Shown here in pieces: positions 8,865 through 16,884 of a stretch of 64,000 nt of DNA (within the stretch, counting starts at the first letter, position 1; the number at the start of each line of letters is the position of its first letter). The DNA is from Halobaculum marinum. Lineage in GTDB: Archaea; Halobacteriota; Halobacteria; Halobacteriales; Haloferacaceae. Where the stretch lies: NCBI RefSeq assembly GCF_029338555.1, contig NZ_CP119989.1:1550001-1614000 (forward strand), read 5' to 3'. Below the pieces are notes generated by a model. The model was not told where the DNA came from. It searched no databases and worked only from the letters and a program-made list of their open reading frames with translations. The translations under genes and the position numbers were made by a program.

Positions 8865-9236
8865 TCACTCCTCGCTGGGCGCCACACCTTCGAAGTACCG
8901 GTCGTAGTGAGCCGCACAGCCGGGGTTGAACGCGGTCGCACACTCGGGGCACGCAAAGTCGGCGTCGAGGTACGCGTGCACCGAGAGCCGCGCCCCACAG
9001 CCACCGCACAGGACCGCCGGGTCGTCGAACCGGTCGCGGGGCCACGGCTCGGCCCCGTGGTCGGCGACGGCGTCGTGGCAGGCCGCACACGGGAAGAAGT
9101 CGCCGCAGCAGCCGAACCGTAACGCGATCACGTCCGTCGGGCCGGCGTAGTGGGCACAGCGGGTCTCCGGCCCCACGTTGACGCCGCGGACGGTCGTGCC
9201 GTGGACGCGTGTTCGCACGATCACACTCCCGGGCAC
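8865..9236 (-). CDS. CHY zinc-finger protein
   Basis: This 123-aa protein has the CHY signature: CAHY near residue 27, GCCGDFFPCAACH, CGGCGARLS and CPECATAFNPGCAAHYD. The many CxxC pairs predict two or three bound zinc ions. The start is GTG at 9236; a second in-frame GTG (9224) is possible. CHY proteins are implicated in redox or thiol-disulfide biology, and the MsrA gene next door is compatible with that. Confidence 0.8.
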   Translation of the reverse strand: MPGSVIVRTRVHGTTVRGVNVGPETRCAHYAGPTDVIALRFGCCGDFFPCAACHDAVADHGAEPWPRDRFDDPAVLCGGCGARLSVHAYLDADFACPECATAFNPGCAAHYDRYFEGVAPSEE

Positions 9237-9939
9237 GCGAGTGAAAACCGTTGTGAGCCCCTCGGAGTCGGGTTATCACGTTCCTTACAATGAGCACGGG
9301 GGCACTGTGAACTGGTACTCGCGGGGGTGGCTCCGACCACGCCGCCGCGAGTCGGGGGGAAGGTCCCCCAAGACCCGCCGTCGGACGCGACGACGGGGCC
9401 CGGTCGGCCCTTCATGGACACTCCGGGCGGCCCGACGGGGCCGCCCGACCCCCCACCCGCAGAGCCACGGCACTCGGGGGCTCAGCGCGTGCCGGCGTCG
9501 ACACCTCCCGTCGCGGATCAGCCGATTCGGCGGATGATACCCGACGAGTAACAATACTCGAACCCCGCGTTCGGTAGGACACTCGCAGACGGGGTTTGTC
9601 GCCACCCTGGACGCGAGTGACGCCCGAGCGACACTCGGTGGTCGACGCACGCGCGGCGGCCACACAGGTGCTCGGACGACCCGCCGACAGCGGCTCCCCG
9701 GCCGACTGTCTGCCATCGCATCGCACCACACCCGGTCGCGTCCTCCACGGCGCGACCGACTCCGGTTTCGGCTCCGCGGGTGACTCCAACCCGTCACCCG
9801 CGTTCTTTCACACGACCAGCCACGGCCAGTGCGACCGACACGGACGGTCAGTGCGACCGACACGGACGGTCAGTGCGACCGACACGGGTAACACGCCCAC
9901 GAGCAGCGGTGCTCGCAGGTAATCCGGTCGCGTCGGTCG
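9237..9939. other. 703-bp gene-free interval
   Basis: Open frames here are low-complexity, Arg/Pro/Ser-rich on both strands and lack conserved-looking domains, so I call no gene. The interval holds the tandem repeat at 9827-9887 and otherwise GC-rich spacer. Confidence 0.6.
9827..9887 (+). repeat. 22-bp tandem repeat, about 2.8 copies
   Basis: A 22-bp unit beginning CAGTGCGACCGACACGGA is repeated exactly at 9827-9848 and 9849-9870, with a third partial copy from 9871. It lies about 50-110 bp beyond the 3' end of the beta-helix gene. There is no spacer between units, so it is not CRISPR-like. Confidence 0.8.
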
Positions 9940-12570
9940 TCAGTCGTACTCGTCGGTCACGTCGTCGCCGTCGACCACGATCCGGTAGCCGTCGTCGGCG
10001 CCGTCGATTTCGACTGACACGACCGTCCCGGTGATCACGAACGCGTCGCCGGAGTTGCTACCTGTCGAGCCGCTTATCGTCACGGTGCCGTCGCCGTTGT
10101 CGACGACTTGGTCACCGGAGTCGGCGGCGACATCATCGGTCATGGTCTTCTCGGCGGTCCCCTCGACCACGATTTCGTACTCGAACTGGTTCTCTTCGGT
10201 CGAGAGGACTTCGAGGATCACCTCCGAATCAGCGGTGTCGTCGTCGCTGTCGTCGGCATCCCCGTCGTCACCGTCGTCCGCATCGTCGCCGTCGTCGGTG
10301 ACGATACCGCTCGACACCGAGTCACCGTCGACCAGTACCTCGTACCCATCGTCGGTACCACTGATCTCGACGGACACGACCGTCCCGGTGATCGTGAACG
10401 CGTCACCGGAGTTACTGCCCGTCGAACCGCTAATCGTCACGGTGCCGTCGCCGTTGTCGACAACTCGGTCGCCGGAGTCGGCTGCCACGTCCTCGGTCAT
10501 GGTCTTCTCGGCAGTGCCATCGACCACGATTTCGTACTCGAACTGGTTCTCTTCGGTCGAGAGGACTTCGAGGACTACCTCCGCACCAGCCGTGTCGTCG
10601 CCGCCGTCGTCATCGTCAGCGTCGGCGCCATCGTCCGTGACGATGCCGCTCGACACCGAGTCGCCGTCGACGAGCACCTCGTACCCGTCGTCGACGCCGT
10701 CGATTTCGACGGACACGACCGTCCCGGTGATCGCGAACGCGTCACCCGAGTTGCTACCGGTGGAGCCGGTGATGGTCACAGTGCCGTCGCCGTTGTCGAC
10801 GACTCGGTCACTGGAATCGGCGGCGACATCTTCGGTCATCGTCTTCTCGGCGGTCCCCTCGACCACGATTTCGTACTCGAACTGGTTCTCTTCGGTCGAG
10901 AGGACTTCGAGGATGGCTTCCGATTCACCGTCGTCGCTGTCGTCGTCACCGTTGACCGGTGCGTACTCGTCGGTCACGTCCTCGCCGTCGAGCACGAGTT
11001 GGTAGCCGTCGTCGACGCCGCTGATCTCGACGGAGACGATCCGACCGGAGACGGTGAAGGCGTCACCCGAGTTACTGCCCGTCGAACCGCTAATCGTGAC
11101 GGTGCCGTCGCCGTTGTCGACGACTCGGTCGCCGGAGTCGGCGGCGACGTCTTCGGTCATCGACTTCTCGGCGGTTCCCTCGACCACGATTTCGTACTCG
11201 AACTGGTTCTCCTCGGTCGAGAGGACCTCCAGCGTCGCGTCCTCGAGGTCGCCGGCGTCGCCACCGTCGCCCCCGTCGGTCGGGCCGAGCGGGACGAAGG
11301 TGCCGTCGCGGTCGACGGTCGCGACGAAGCGATCACCGGTCACCGACCCGTCGGCCTCGAACGCCCACCCGGCCCCGTTGTAGCGCCACAGGTCGACCTC
11401 GCTGTCCGTGTAGCCGGCGCTGTCGAGGTCGTACACCACGCGGAGCGAGGCGGGGAGTCGGTTCGCGACCAGCGCCTCGTCGGCGACGGGTGCCCCGGCG
11501 GTGGCGGTCGGGAGGGTGTCGCTCTGTACCGTGTCGAGCCAGAAGGGGTCGTCCTCGTCCGCGTCGACCTCGGCGGCGCCGCCCTGCATCGTGACGCGCA
11601 CGTCGTCGACGCTGACGCGGGTCAACTCGATCGACCCGTCTTCGACGTCGATTGCGTGGCCTCCGTTGTCGCGGATCGTGACGTCGATCAGGCGTTCCCC
11701 GCTCGCGTAGTCGCCGTAGATTCCGGATCCGCCGTTGTTCTCGATGATCGTGTCCCGGATCGTGTTTCCGTTGTACGTGTCCGACAGCGTGATCCCGTGG
11801 CCAGCGTTGTCGGCGATGTAACTGTCCCTGATCACGTTCTCCCCGACGTCGTCGCTCATGCGGAGCGCCCCGCGGTCGGACCTGTCGGCGCCGTTCCCGG
11901 TGAGTTCGGCGTCGGTGAAGGTGATCCGCCCGACGTTCTGGGCGAGGTACAGTCCGACCTCGTCGTTGTCGGTCGCGGTGAGGCCGTCGACGCTCCCGTC
12001 GTACGTCTCCCAGAAGTAGAAGCCGACCCTGTTTCCGGTCGCCGTAACCGCTCGCACCTCGATGTCGCGAGACTCGGTGAACGAGATGCCGAATCTGTTA
12101 TCGCTCGCGGTAACACCGAGGACGCGTACTCCCTCGACGCCCTCGTCGATGTTCGTCCCAATCTCGACGCCGTCCTGCCAATCGGTGACAGAGATGTTCC
12201 GAACGGTGACGTTCGAGAGCGGACCGTCGGCGACGCCGTCCGGGGTGCCTTCGTACGCTAACACTGCCGTGCCGACACCGTCTCCGGTCACCGTGTGTCC
12301 GTTCCCGTCGAGCACGACGTCCGACGACCGAACGTGGAGGCACGCCCCGGAGATGTCCGCGGTGATGTCGTCCGCGAGTCGGTACACCCCTGGCTGGGTG
12401 ATCGTCGTGCAGGAGTCGATCGTCGTCGCGGTCTGCAGTTGCCCCCCGTCCGTGCCGATCGACACGGTAGGGGTGGTGCCGACCGCGACGGGTGCGACCC
12501 CGACGACAACCGTCACGGCGACGACGAGCGCGACGGCGGCGGTCCGGCGCAGTCGGGACGACTGGCTCAT
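9940..12570 (-). CDS. Secreted right-handed beta-helix protein with four C-terminal tandem domains
   Basis: This 876-aa protein begins with a Sec-type signal peptide (hydrophobic residues 11-30). Residues about 55-330 show the short Asn/Asp/Gly-rich imperfect repeats of a parallel beta-helix (VTVRNISV, IRDSYIADNAGHGI, IRDTIIENNGGSGI), as in NosD/pectate-lyase-fold proteins. Residues 446-535, 553-643, 667-757 and 785-875 are four near-identical roughly 90-residue domains starting LEVLSTEENQFEYEIVV. They are joined by Asp-rich linkers. No C-terminal membrane anchor is seen, so it should be released or bound to the surface layer. The domains may bind carbohydrate or mediate adhesion; this is inference. 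Confidence 0.85.
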   Translation of the reverse strand: MSQSSRLRRTAAVALVVAVTVVVGVAPVAVGTTPTVSIGTDGGQLQTATTIDSCTTITQPGVYRLADDITADISGACLHVRSSDVVLDGNGHTVTGDGVGTAVLAYEGTPDGVADGPLSNVTVRNISVTDWQDGVEIGTNIDEGVEGVRVLGVTASDNRFGISFTESRDIEVRAVTATGNRVGFYFWETYDGSVDGLTATDNDEVGLYLAQNVGRITFTDAELTGNGADRSDRGALRMSDDVGENVIRDSYIADNAGHGITLSDTYNGNTIRDTIIENNGGSGIYGDYASGERLIDVTIRDNGGHAIDVEDGSIELTRVSVDDVRVTMQGGAAEVDADEDDPFWLDTVQSDTLPTATAGAPVADEALVANRLPASLRVVYDLDSAGYTDSEVDLWRYNGAGWAFEADGSVTGDRFVATVDRDGTFVPLGPTDGGDGGDAGDLEDATLEVLSTEENQFEYEIVVEGTAEKSMTEDVAADSGDRVVDNGDGTVTISGSTGSNSGDAFTVSGRIVSVEISGVDDGYQLVLDGEDVTDEYAPVNGDDDSDDGESEAILEVLSTEENQFEYEIVVEGTAEKTMTEDVAADSSDRVVDNGDGTVTITGSTGSNSGDAFAITGTVVSVEIDGVDDGYEVLVDGDSVSSGIVTDDGADADDDDGGDDTAGAEVVLEVLSTEENQFEYEIVVDGTAEKTMTEDVAADSGDRVVDNGDGTVTISGSTGSNSGDAFTITGTVVSVEISGTDDGYEVLVDGDSVSSGIVTDDGDDADDGDDGDADDSDDDTADSEVILEVLSTEENQFEYEIVVEGTAEKTMTDDVAADSGDQVVDNGDGTVTISGSTGSNSGDAFVITGTVVSVEIDGADDGYRIVVDGDDVTDEYD
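9946..11235 (-). repeat. Four near-identical tandem coding repeats of about 270 bp
   Basis: The DNA encoding the four C-terminal domains (10966-11235, 10642-10914, 10300-10572 and 9946-10218) is nearly identical over long stretches, for example in the ENQFEYEIVV and DNGDGTVTI segments. The intervening linkers vary in length and sequence. This points to recent unequal recombination and makes copy number likely to vary between strains. Confidence 0.85.
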
Positions 12571-13037
12571 CGCGTCCCTCCGCGGTCGTCGCCGGGACAG
12601 GCGATCGAAGTCAGACGGATCCGGGGCGACGTTCGGTCCGTCGGTCGCCGGTCGACACCGCGGGCGATCGTGCTCGTGTCGAAGGTGGTGACGTACGCCA
12701 TGGGTGAGTCGCCCGCGCGTGGTCCACCCGGGCGCGGGAGCAAACCGTACGCGAATTGATCACTAAGTTATGACACTCGTTCGACTCATCGGCGAGCGCA
12801 GCCGATGGGGCCGGCGTCGCGTGGTGAGCGCTTACTCCGCGTTCCTGGCCGCCGAGGATCCGAGCGCGAGGTCGGGACACTCACGACGCAGTCCGTCGGT
12901 AGTCTCGGGTGAGTCTGCGATGCGAACGGCTTACGGATGCAACTCGGTAGATTCCGTGATACTGCCGCCGCAGCGACCGTCGTGACCGCCGCGAGTGACT
13001 CGCGAGCGTTGCCGTGTGAGGAGTGACCGCGAGGAGA
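12571..13037. other. 467-bp gene-free interval left of the integrated element
   Basis: No convincing gene on either strand. It should hold the promoter of the beta-helix gene (minus strand); an AT-richer patch at 12755-12780 is the most likely place. It ends at the element boundary. Confidence 0.5.
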
Positions 13038-13057
13038 AGCCGGGGGCGGAATACGAA
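13038..13057 (+). repeat. Left attachment site, copy of tRNA-Thr 3' end
   Basis: These 20 bases match the 3' end of the tRNA-Thr gene (52714-52733) at 18 positions, starting with the exact 12-mer AGCCGGGGGCGG in the same orientation. It lies 63 bp before the integrase start. This is the expected position of the distal junction of an element integrated into the tRNA. Confidence 0.7.
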
Positions 13058-13120
13058 GGGAATGTTCGAATCCAGCCTACGGGTCGTTTTCAATCGAATC
13101 GGGAGAGGCACCGAACGCAG

Positions 13121-14362
13121 ATGAGCCGGGACCACGCCGAGTACATCGAGACGCTCCGCGACCGCGTCGAAGAAGAGCGCGGGGACGAGATAGCCGAGGC
13201 GGACGCCGAACGGATCCTCGAGTTCAGCGATCAGTTGTACCTGCTGAAGAGTTCCTACTCCGACGCGCGCCACGAGAAGCTCCTCCGTCACATCGTCCGC
13301 ATCGCCGAACACGTCGGGGGTGTCGCGGAGGCGCTGGAGGACCGTGACGCGGCCGAGGAGATCGTCCGTTGGATCAACCGAACCTACGACAACGAGGAGA
13401 CGAACCGCGACTACCGCGTCGGCTTCCGGGTGTTCGCCCAGAAGGTGACCGACGGCGACGACGTGCCGGACAGCGTCGACTGGGTGCCGGCGACGACGTC
13501 CAGCAACTACGACCCCGCACCGAAGCCCAGCGAGATGCTCCACTGGGAGGAGCACGTCCAGCCGATGCTCGAGGAGTGCCAGAACGTCCGCGACCGCGCG
13601 ATGATCGCGCTCCAGTGGGACGCCGGCCTCCGCGGCGGCGAGTTCAAGAGCCTCACCTACGGCGACGTCACCGACCACACGCACGGCCTCCAGGTGACCG
13701 TCGACGGGAAGCAGGGGCGTCGGACGGTGACGCTGATCCCGTCGGTCCCGTACGTGACGCGGTGGCTCGCGGACCACCCGACCAGCGAACCGGACGATCC
13801 GCTCTGGTGCTCGCTCCACCGACCGTTCGTGAAGCCGACCGACAGAGCCCTCACGAGCGCGATCGCGTCCGTCGCCGAGCGCGCCGGCGTCGAGCGGCCG
13901 GTCACGCTCACCAACTTCCGGAAGTCGTCCGCGTCGTACCTCGCCTCGCAGGGCATGAGCCAAGCGCACCTCGAACACCACCACGGGTGGGTCACCGGCT
14001 CGACCGCGGCGGCACGGTACATCGCCGTGTTCGCCGACGCGGCCGACAACGAACTCGCACGGATCCACGGGCGCGACGTGAGTGAGACGGAGCCCGATCC
14101 AGTCGGTCCCGTCGAGTGTCCGCGCTGTGGCGAGGACACGCCGCGAGAGCGGGAGTTCTGTCTCCACTGCTCGCAGGCACTCGACCCGACCGCGAACGAG
14201 CAGCTTGAAACGCTCACCAGAGCGCTCGAGGATCGCGCGGTCGCGGAGGGGGATTCGCGCCTCCTGGACGCAGCGCGGGAAGCGCGGGAGCGTCCCGCCT
14301 CCGCGCTCGCCGACGACAGCGTTCAAACGTTCCTCACCTCCGAGTCGGAGTCCGAGGACTGA
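13121..14362 (+). CDS. Tyrosine recombinase/integrase with C-terminal zinc ribbon
   Basis: This 413-aa protein has an N-terminal alpha-helical arm/core-binding region and a C-terminal catalytic domain. Catalytic residues are Arg171 (GLRGGE), Arg267 in NFRKSSA, His288 in the HHHGW box and the nucleophile Tyr300 (AARYIAVF). The residue usually His in the HxxR box is Asn here. A CPRCG plus CLHC zinc ribbon (Cys333, 336, 347, 350) follows the catalytic domain. ATG 13121 was chosen as the first codon with coding-like sequence; the frame is open further upstream across the att site. It probably catalyses integration and excision at tRNA-Thr. Confidence 0.9.
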   Translation: MSRDHAEYIETLRDRVEEERGDEIAEADAERILEFSDQLYLLKSSYSDARHEKLLRHIVRIAEHVGGVAEALEDRDAAEEIVRWINRTYDNEETNRDYRVGFRVFAQKVTDGDDVPDSVDWVPATTSSNYDPAPKPSEMLHWEEHVQPMLEECQNVRDRAMIALQWDAGLRGGEFKSLTYGDVTDHTHGLQVTVDGKQGRRTVTLIPSVPYVTRWLADHPTSEPDDPLWCSLHRPFVKPTDRALTSAIASVAERAGVERPVTLTNFRKSSASYLASQGMSQAHLEHHHGWVTGSTAAARYIAVFADAADNELARIHGRDVSETEPDPVGPVECPRCGEDTPREREFCLHCSQALDPTANEQLETLTRALEDRAVAEGDSRLLDAAREARERPASALADDSVQTFLTSESESED

Positions 14363-14490
14363 CTCATCGCCACGGCGAGCCGCTGGAGGAGTTCGTCGTC
14401 GGGGTAGTCCTCCGCGAGTCGCTGGAAGAGGTCTTTGTCTTCGTCGTCGCTCTCGTCGTTCGGGGTGGTGGGGGACGTGGACTTACTCAT
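14323..14490 (-). CDS. 55-aa acidic small protein
   Basis: Starts MSKSTSPTTPNDESDDEDKD and continues as a charged, probably helical peptide with a DLFQRLAEDYPDDELLQRLA core. Its ATG overlaps the stop of the upstream zinc-finger gene (ATGAGTAA), so it is translationally coupled to it. Its 3' end overlaps the integrase 3' end by 40 bp on the opposite strand. Function unknown. Confidence 0.6.
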   Translation of the reverse strand: MSKSTSPTTPNDESDDEDKDLFQRLAEDYPDDELLQRLAVAMSQSSDSDSEVRNV

Positions 14491-14809
14491 CGTCGTCACC
14501 TCCGGTCGGCTGGCCGGCGAAGCGGCCGTTCTCGTCTCGCTGGACGGTTCGCGCGGAGTCGGGGACCGGCCCGTTCGAGATCGGTTCGGCGCGGTCGGGG
14601 CGGTGCGGGCACGGGCCGTCGAGGTCGCCCCACGAGCGGCTCCCCCAGCGGGCGTGTCCGAACTCGGTGCCGTCGGGGCCGATCGAGACCCAGCGCCGGC
14701 AGATTCGACACTTGATGTTGCCCTTACGGTCCGGCGGGGCGGACTCTCGTGCGAGATGGGCGGGGAGGTCGTCGAGGACGTCGCCTGGAGAGCGTGGGAC
14801 GGTGCTCAC
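14483..14809 (-). CDS. Small zinc-finger protein (108 aa)
   Basis: A CRIC pair near residue 35 and CPH near residue 68 with intervening His suggest one zinc site in an otherwise hydrophilic protein. It overlaps its upstream neighbour by 4 bp (ATGA) and its downstream one by 8 bp, making a three-gene operon facing away from the repressor. Proteins of this kind are common in haloarchaeal plasmids and proviruses; no function can be assigned. Confidence 0.7.
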   Translation of the reverse strand: MSTVPRSPGDVLDDLPAHLARESAPPDRKGNIKCRICRRWVSIGPDGTEFGHARWGSRSWGDLDGPCPHRPDRAEPISNGPVPDSARTVQRDENGRFAGQPTGGDDDE

Positions 14810-15750
14810 TGCTGATCACCGTCCTCGTGGCGCGGTAGAACGTACGCGGAGTGTCCCGTCGTCTCTCGGTGGCTCTTCGCTGTGGTCTCAGCCGCAGGCT
14901 TCCCTCGGTACCCACCGAGGCGACCGCAGGCGTCGTCGCACCACGTGATGTACTCTACTTCGTCTGTCTCAGGCTCGCCGCCGTCGGCGACGATCTTCCG
15001 GTCGGGTTCGACGTAGTCACCACTCTCGGGGAGCTCGCCCCGGTTCAGGTCCCAACGGAAGTAGAACCAGCGTACGTCGTCACAGTTGGCACACCAGTAG
15101 GAGGTGACGAAGCCGGAACTGGCGAAGTAGCGAACGATGCCGCAGTCCTCGCAGGCCGTCGCGACGGAGTGTGACTTGTACGAAGTCCCCCTCGTCCCGA
15201 AGGTCTTCTTCACCATCGGCCCAGTCGCACCACCCTTCCGCATCGAGAGCGGGACGTTGTAGCCGACGCACGGATCGCCGTATTCCCAGTCGTCACGGTC
15301 GCCGCAGTACCGGCGCTGCTCGATCTCTTGGCCGCCGTCCGTGACGATCCGTTCGTTCGCTGCTCGACACCCCTTCGCCGCCGCGATCTCGGCGCTCACG
15401 TCGCGGAACCACTCCCCCGCGAATGAGGCGCCGCCCTCGCTGTCGATCTCCAGCGAGACCTCGAACGCACGCCTCGCTGCCGCGCGCTCTTCTCGCAGAT
15501 CTGCGAGTCGCTCCAGGCCACCGTCCGTCGCGACCCGGTGTGCGCCGTCGTCGAGGACGAACGCGATCTCGCGGAGCGTCACGGCGGCGACGTCGAACCC
15601 GCACGGCGCGAGCGTCGTCCGTCCGGGTCCGGCCGATGTAAGGCCGTGGTCCGCGAGCGCGCGTCCACAGTCGGGACAGTCGGTTCTCAGGGTGAGCGGT
15701 GCGTCCTCTCGTTCGGGGGTTTCATGGCCCCCCGTAGCGTCGTCGTACAT
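14806..15750 (-). CDS. Multi-zinc-finger protein (314 aa), unknown function
   Basis: Begins MYDDATGGHETPERED. It contains at least four Cys clusters: CPDCG near residue 30, RRYCG, CEDCG with a CANC partner (a full ribbon), and ITWCDDACG near the C-terminus. Segments resembling (A/V)TDGG or VADGG followed by acidic residues recur three times, as if shorter modules were joined. The open frame extends far upstream but that part crosses the promoter inverted repeat and is not protein-like, so ATG 15750 is used. Probably nucleic-acid binding (inference). Confidence 0.7.
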   Translation of the reverse strand: MYDDATGGHETPEREDAPLTLRTDCPDCGRALADHGLTSAGPGRTTLAPCGFDVAAVTLREIAFVLDDGAHRVATDGGLERLADLREERAAARRAFEVSLEIDSEGGASFAGEWFRDVSAEIAAAKGCRAANERIVTDGGQEIEQRRYCGDRDDWEYGDPCVGYNVPLSMRKGGATGPMVKKTFGTRGTSYKSHSVATACEDCGIVRYFASSGFVTSYWCANCDDVRWFYFRWDLNRGELPESGDYVEPDRKIVADGGEPETDEVEYITWCDDACGRLGGYRGKPAAETTAKSHRETTGHSAYVLPRHEDGDQQ

Positions 15751-15864
15751 GGCTTTCGTGCCTGCTTCACGAAGGCCCGCGCGGGCCCGTGCCTCTAACA
15801 CGGGGTCCGCATTCTGCGAACCGGGACCCATCTGTGAGAGACGGGTCCGCGAAGTGCCTTCGCC

Positions 15865-15916
15865 ACAAATGGTTCTGTAGGTGGGTGACTTAGTTCTTAC
15901 CCACAGAACCATTTGT
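15865..15916. promoter_or_regulatory. Large inverted repeat between divergent genes, probable repressor operator
   Basis: Perfect 14-bp arms ACAAATGGTTCTGT (15865-15878) and ACAGAACCATTTGT (15903-15916) flank a 24-bp centre. That centre contains a further GTGGGT/ACCCAC pair. The repeat lies between the zinc-finger operon (minus strand) and the winged-helix repressor gene (plus strand). It could be bound by that repressor to control both directions. Confidence 0.7.
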
Positions 15917-15989
15917 CTCTTAGACTGTATTGTTTGTCTGGGTGGTGCCATGAAAATAGTAAAGCGAGAGGCCAACACGGATTGGACCA

Positions 15990-16271
15990 ATGCGGCCGCG
16001 CCTCGCTTCGTGGATGACTCCGGTTGATCGAGACATCCTCGAACTGCTCCAGAATCAGGACGGGAGGGAACTAGTCCTGACTCCGGGTGTGATCGAGGCC
16101 AACACAGATTGGGGGCGTCAGGCTGTTCGAGAACACCTGATGACTCTCCGCAAGGAGGGTCTGGTCGATTACGAGGACGAAAGCAGAGCCCTGTATCGTC
16201 TTTCAGAGAGGGGTCGGAATTACCTCGAAGGTCGTCTCGCTGTAGAGGAACTCGAGAACCGTGAAGAATGA
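15990..16271 (+). CDS. Winged-helix DNA-binding protein, PhiH1-repressor-like
   Basis: This 93-aa protein reads MRPRLASWMTPVDRDILELL and then a winged helix: recognition region TDWGRQAVREHLMTLRKEGLV and wing YEDESRALYRLSERGRNYLEG. The opening and overall length match the small repressors first known from halovirus PhiH and widespread in haloarchaeal mobile elements. It is next to a large inverted repeat and coupled by ATGA to a 31-aa membrane peptide. A role as lysogeny or copy-control repressor is inferred. Confidence 0.75.
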   Translation: MRPRLASWMTPVDRDILELLQNQDGRELVLTPGVIEANTDWGRQAVREHLMTLRKEGLVDYEDESRALYRLSERGRNYLEGRLAVEELENREE

Positions 16272-16363
16272 GACACGGATACCCGCTCTCCGCGAAGCTG
16301 TTCATCGCCTTCGTGTTCGGCGGCACGTTCGCGCTGCTGGCGCTCGTGTTGTTCTGGCTCTGA
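16268..16363 (+). CDS. 31-aa single-span membrane peptide
   Basis: ATG overlaps the repressor stop (ATGA). The peptide is MRHGYPLSAK, then an uninterrupted hydrophobic helix to the end (LVLFWL). A positively charged start before the helix predicts N-terminus inside. The coupling makes random occurrence unlikely. Function unknown. Confidence 0.6.
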   Translation: MRHGYPLSAKLFIAFVFGGTFALLALVLFWL

Positions 16364-16379
16364 GTCGCGAGCATCTGAC

Positions 16380-16631
16380 TCACTCCGTGATCACGTCGAG
16401 GTGCAGTCCCAGCCGCTGGACCGTCGCCTCACACCACGCCGGGACGAAGCCGGATCCTTCGTAGATCGCTTCGTCTTCGTCGGTGACGCGGAACCGTTCG
16501 TGGTCGTCGCCGCGCCTGAGCGTCACTCCGACTTCGCTGGCGTGGTAGGCCTCTTCGTCGATGCTGAACCGGATCTCCGGCGCGTCGTCGTCGGTGTCCT
16601 GCGGGGACAGGACGCGATCTCTCGTCGACAT
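16380..16631 (-). CDS. Small haloarchaeal protein of unknown function (83 aa)
   Basis: Acidic protein with strong beta propensity (IRFSIDEEAYHASEVGVTLRR and later FRVTDEDEAIYEGSGFVP). No domain recognised. Codon usage is host-like and GC-rich, unlike the next genes. It marks the left edge of the low-GC cargo. Confidence 0.6.
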   Translation of the reverse strand: MSTRDRVLSPQDTDDDAPEIRFSIDEEAYHASEVGVTLRRGDDHERFRVTDEDEAIYEGSGFVPAWCEATVQRLGLHLDVITE

Positions 16632-16778
16632 CGAGCGAACGGAGTACCGTTTCGGGTTTGAATAGGTGAGAGAAGCCGACTATTTTCCGAACATTGGTGT
16701 AGAGAATCACCATACAGTGACGACTCGTGGATTCAGTCCCGGACAAAAATCCTAAAATTACGGCACTTCCGGACACGA

Positions 16779-16846
16779 ATATTGTGGTAATCTGTGTTTC
16801 CGGCATGCTGTCTTGAATAATACACGTTCAGGCCGAACCACAATAT
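16779..16846. promoter_or_regulatory. Inverted repeat ATATTGTGGT / ACCACAATAT upstream of the 156-aa gene
   Basis: Perfect 10-bp arms at 16779-16788 and 16837-16846, 48 bp apart, end about 38 bp before ATG 16885. An AT-rich run TATGTATTAATAATAA sits between the second arm and the start and probably includes the core promoter. A two-site operator is plausible. Confidence 0.5.
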
Positions 16847-16884
16847 GTATTAATAATAAACACTCAGATGCGAATTGATATTCC

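Noticed and set aside
9285-9863. 192-codon minus-strand frame in the gene-free interval
   Set aside because: Arg/Ser/Pro-rich, no conserved-looking segment, overlaps the tandem repeat.
9827-9887. Short repeats considered as a CRISPR array
   Set aside because: Units are directly adjacent with no spacers and no cas genes exist in the window.
10108-12261. 717-codon plus-strand frame opposite the beta-helix gene
   Set aside because: Its repeats are only the mirror of the four domain repeats; the minus strand has a signal peptide, beta-helix repeats and a proper start.
15750-16383. Upstream extension of the 314-aa zinc-finger gene to 525 codons
   Set aside because: The extra part crosses the inverted repeat and the oppositely oriented repressor gene and is not protein-like.
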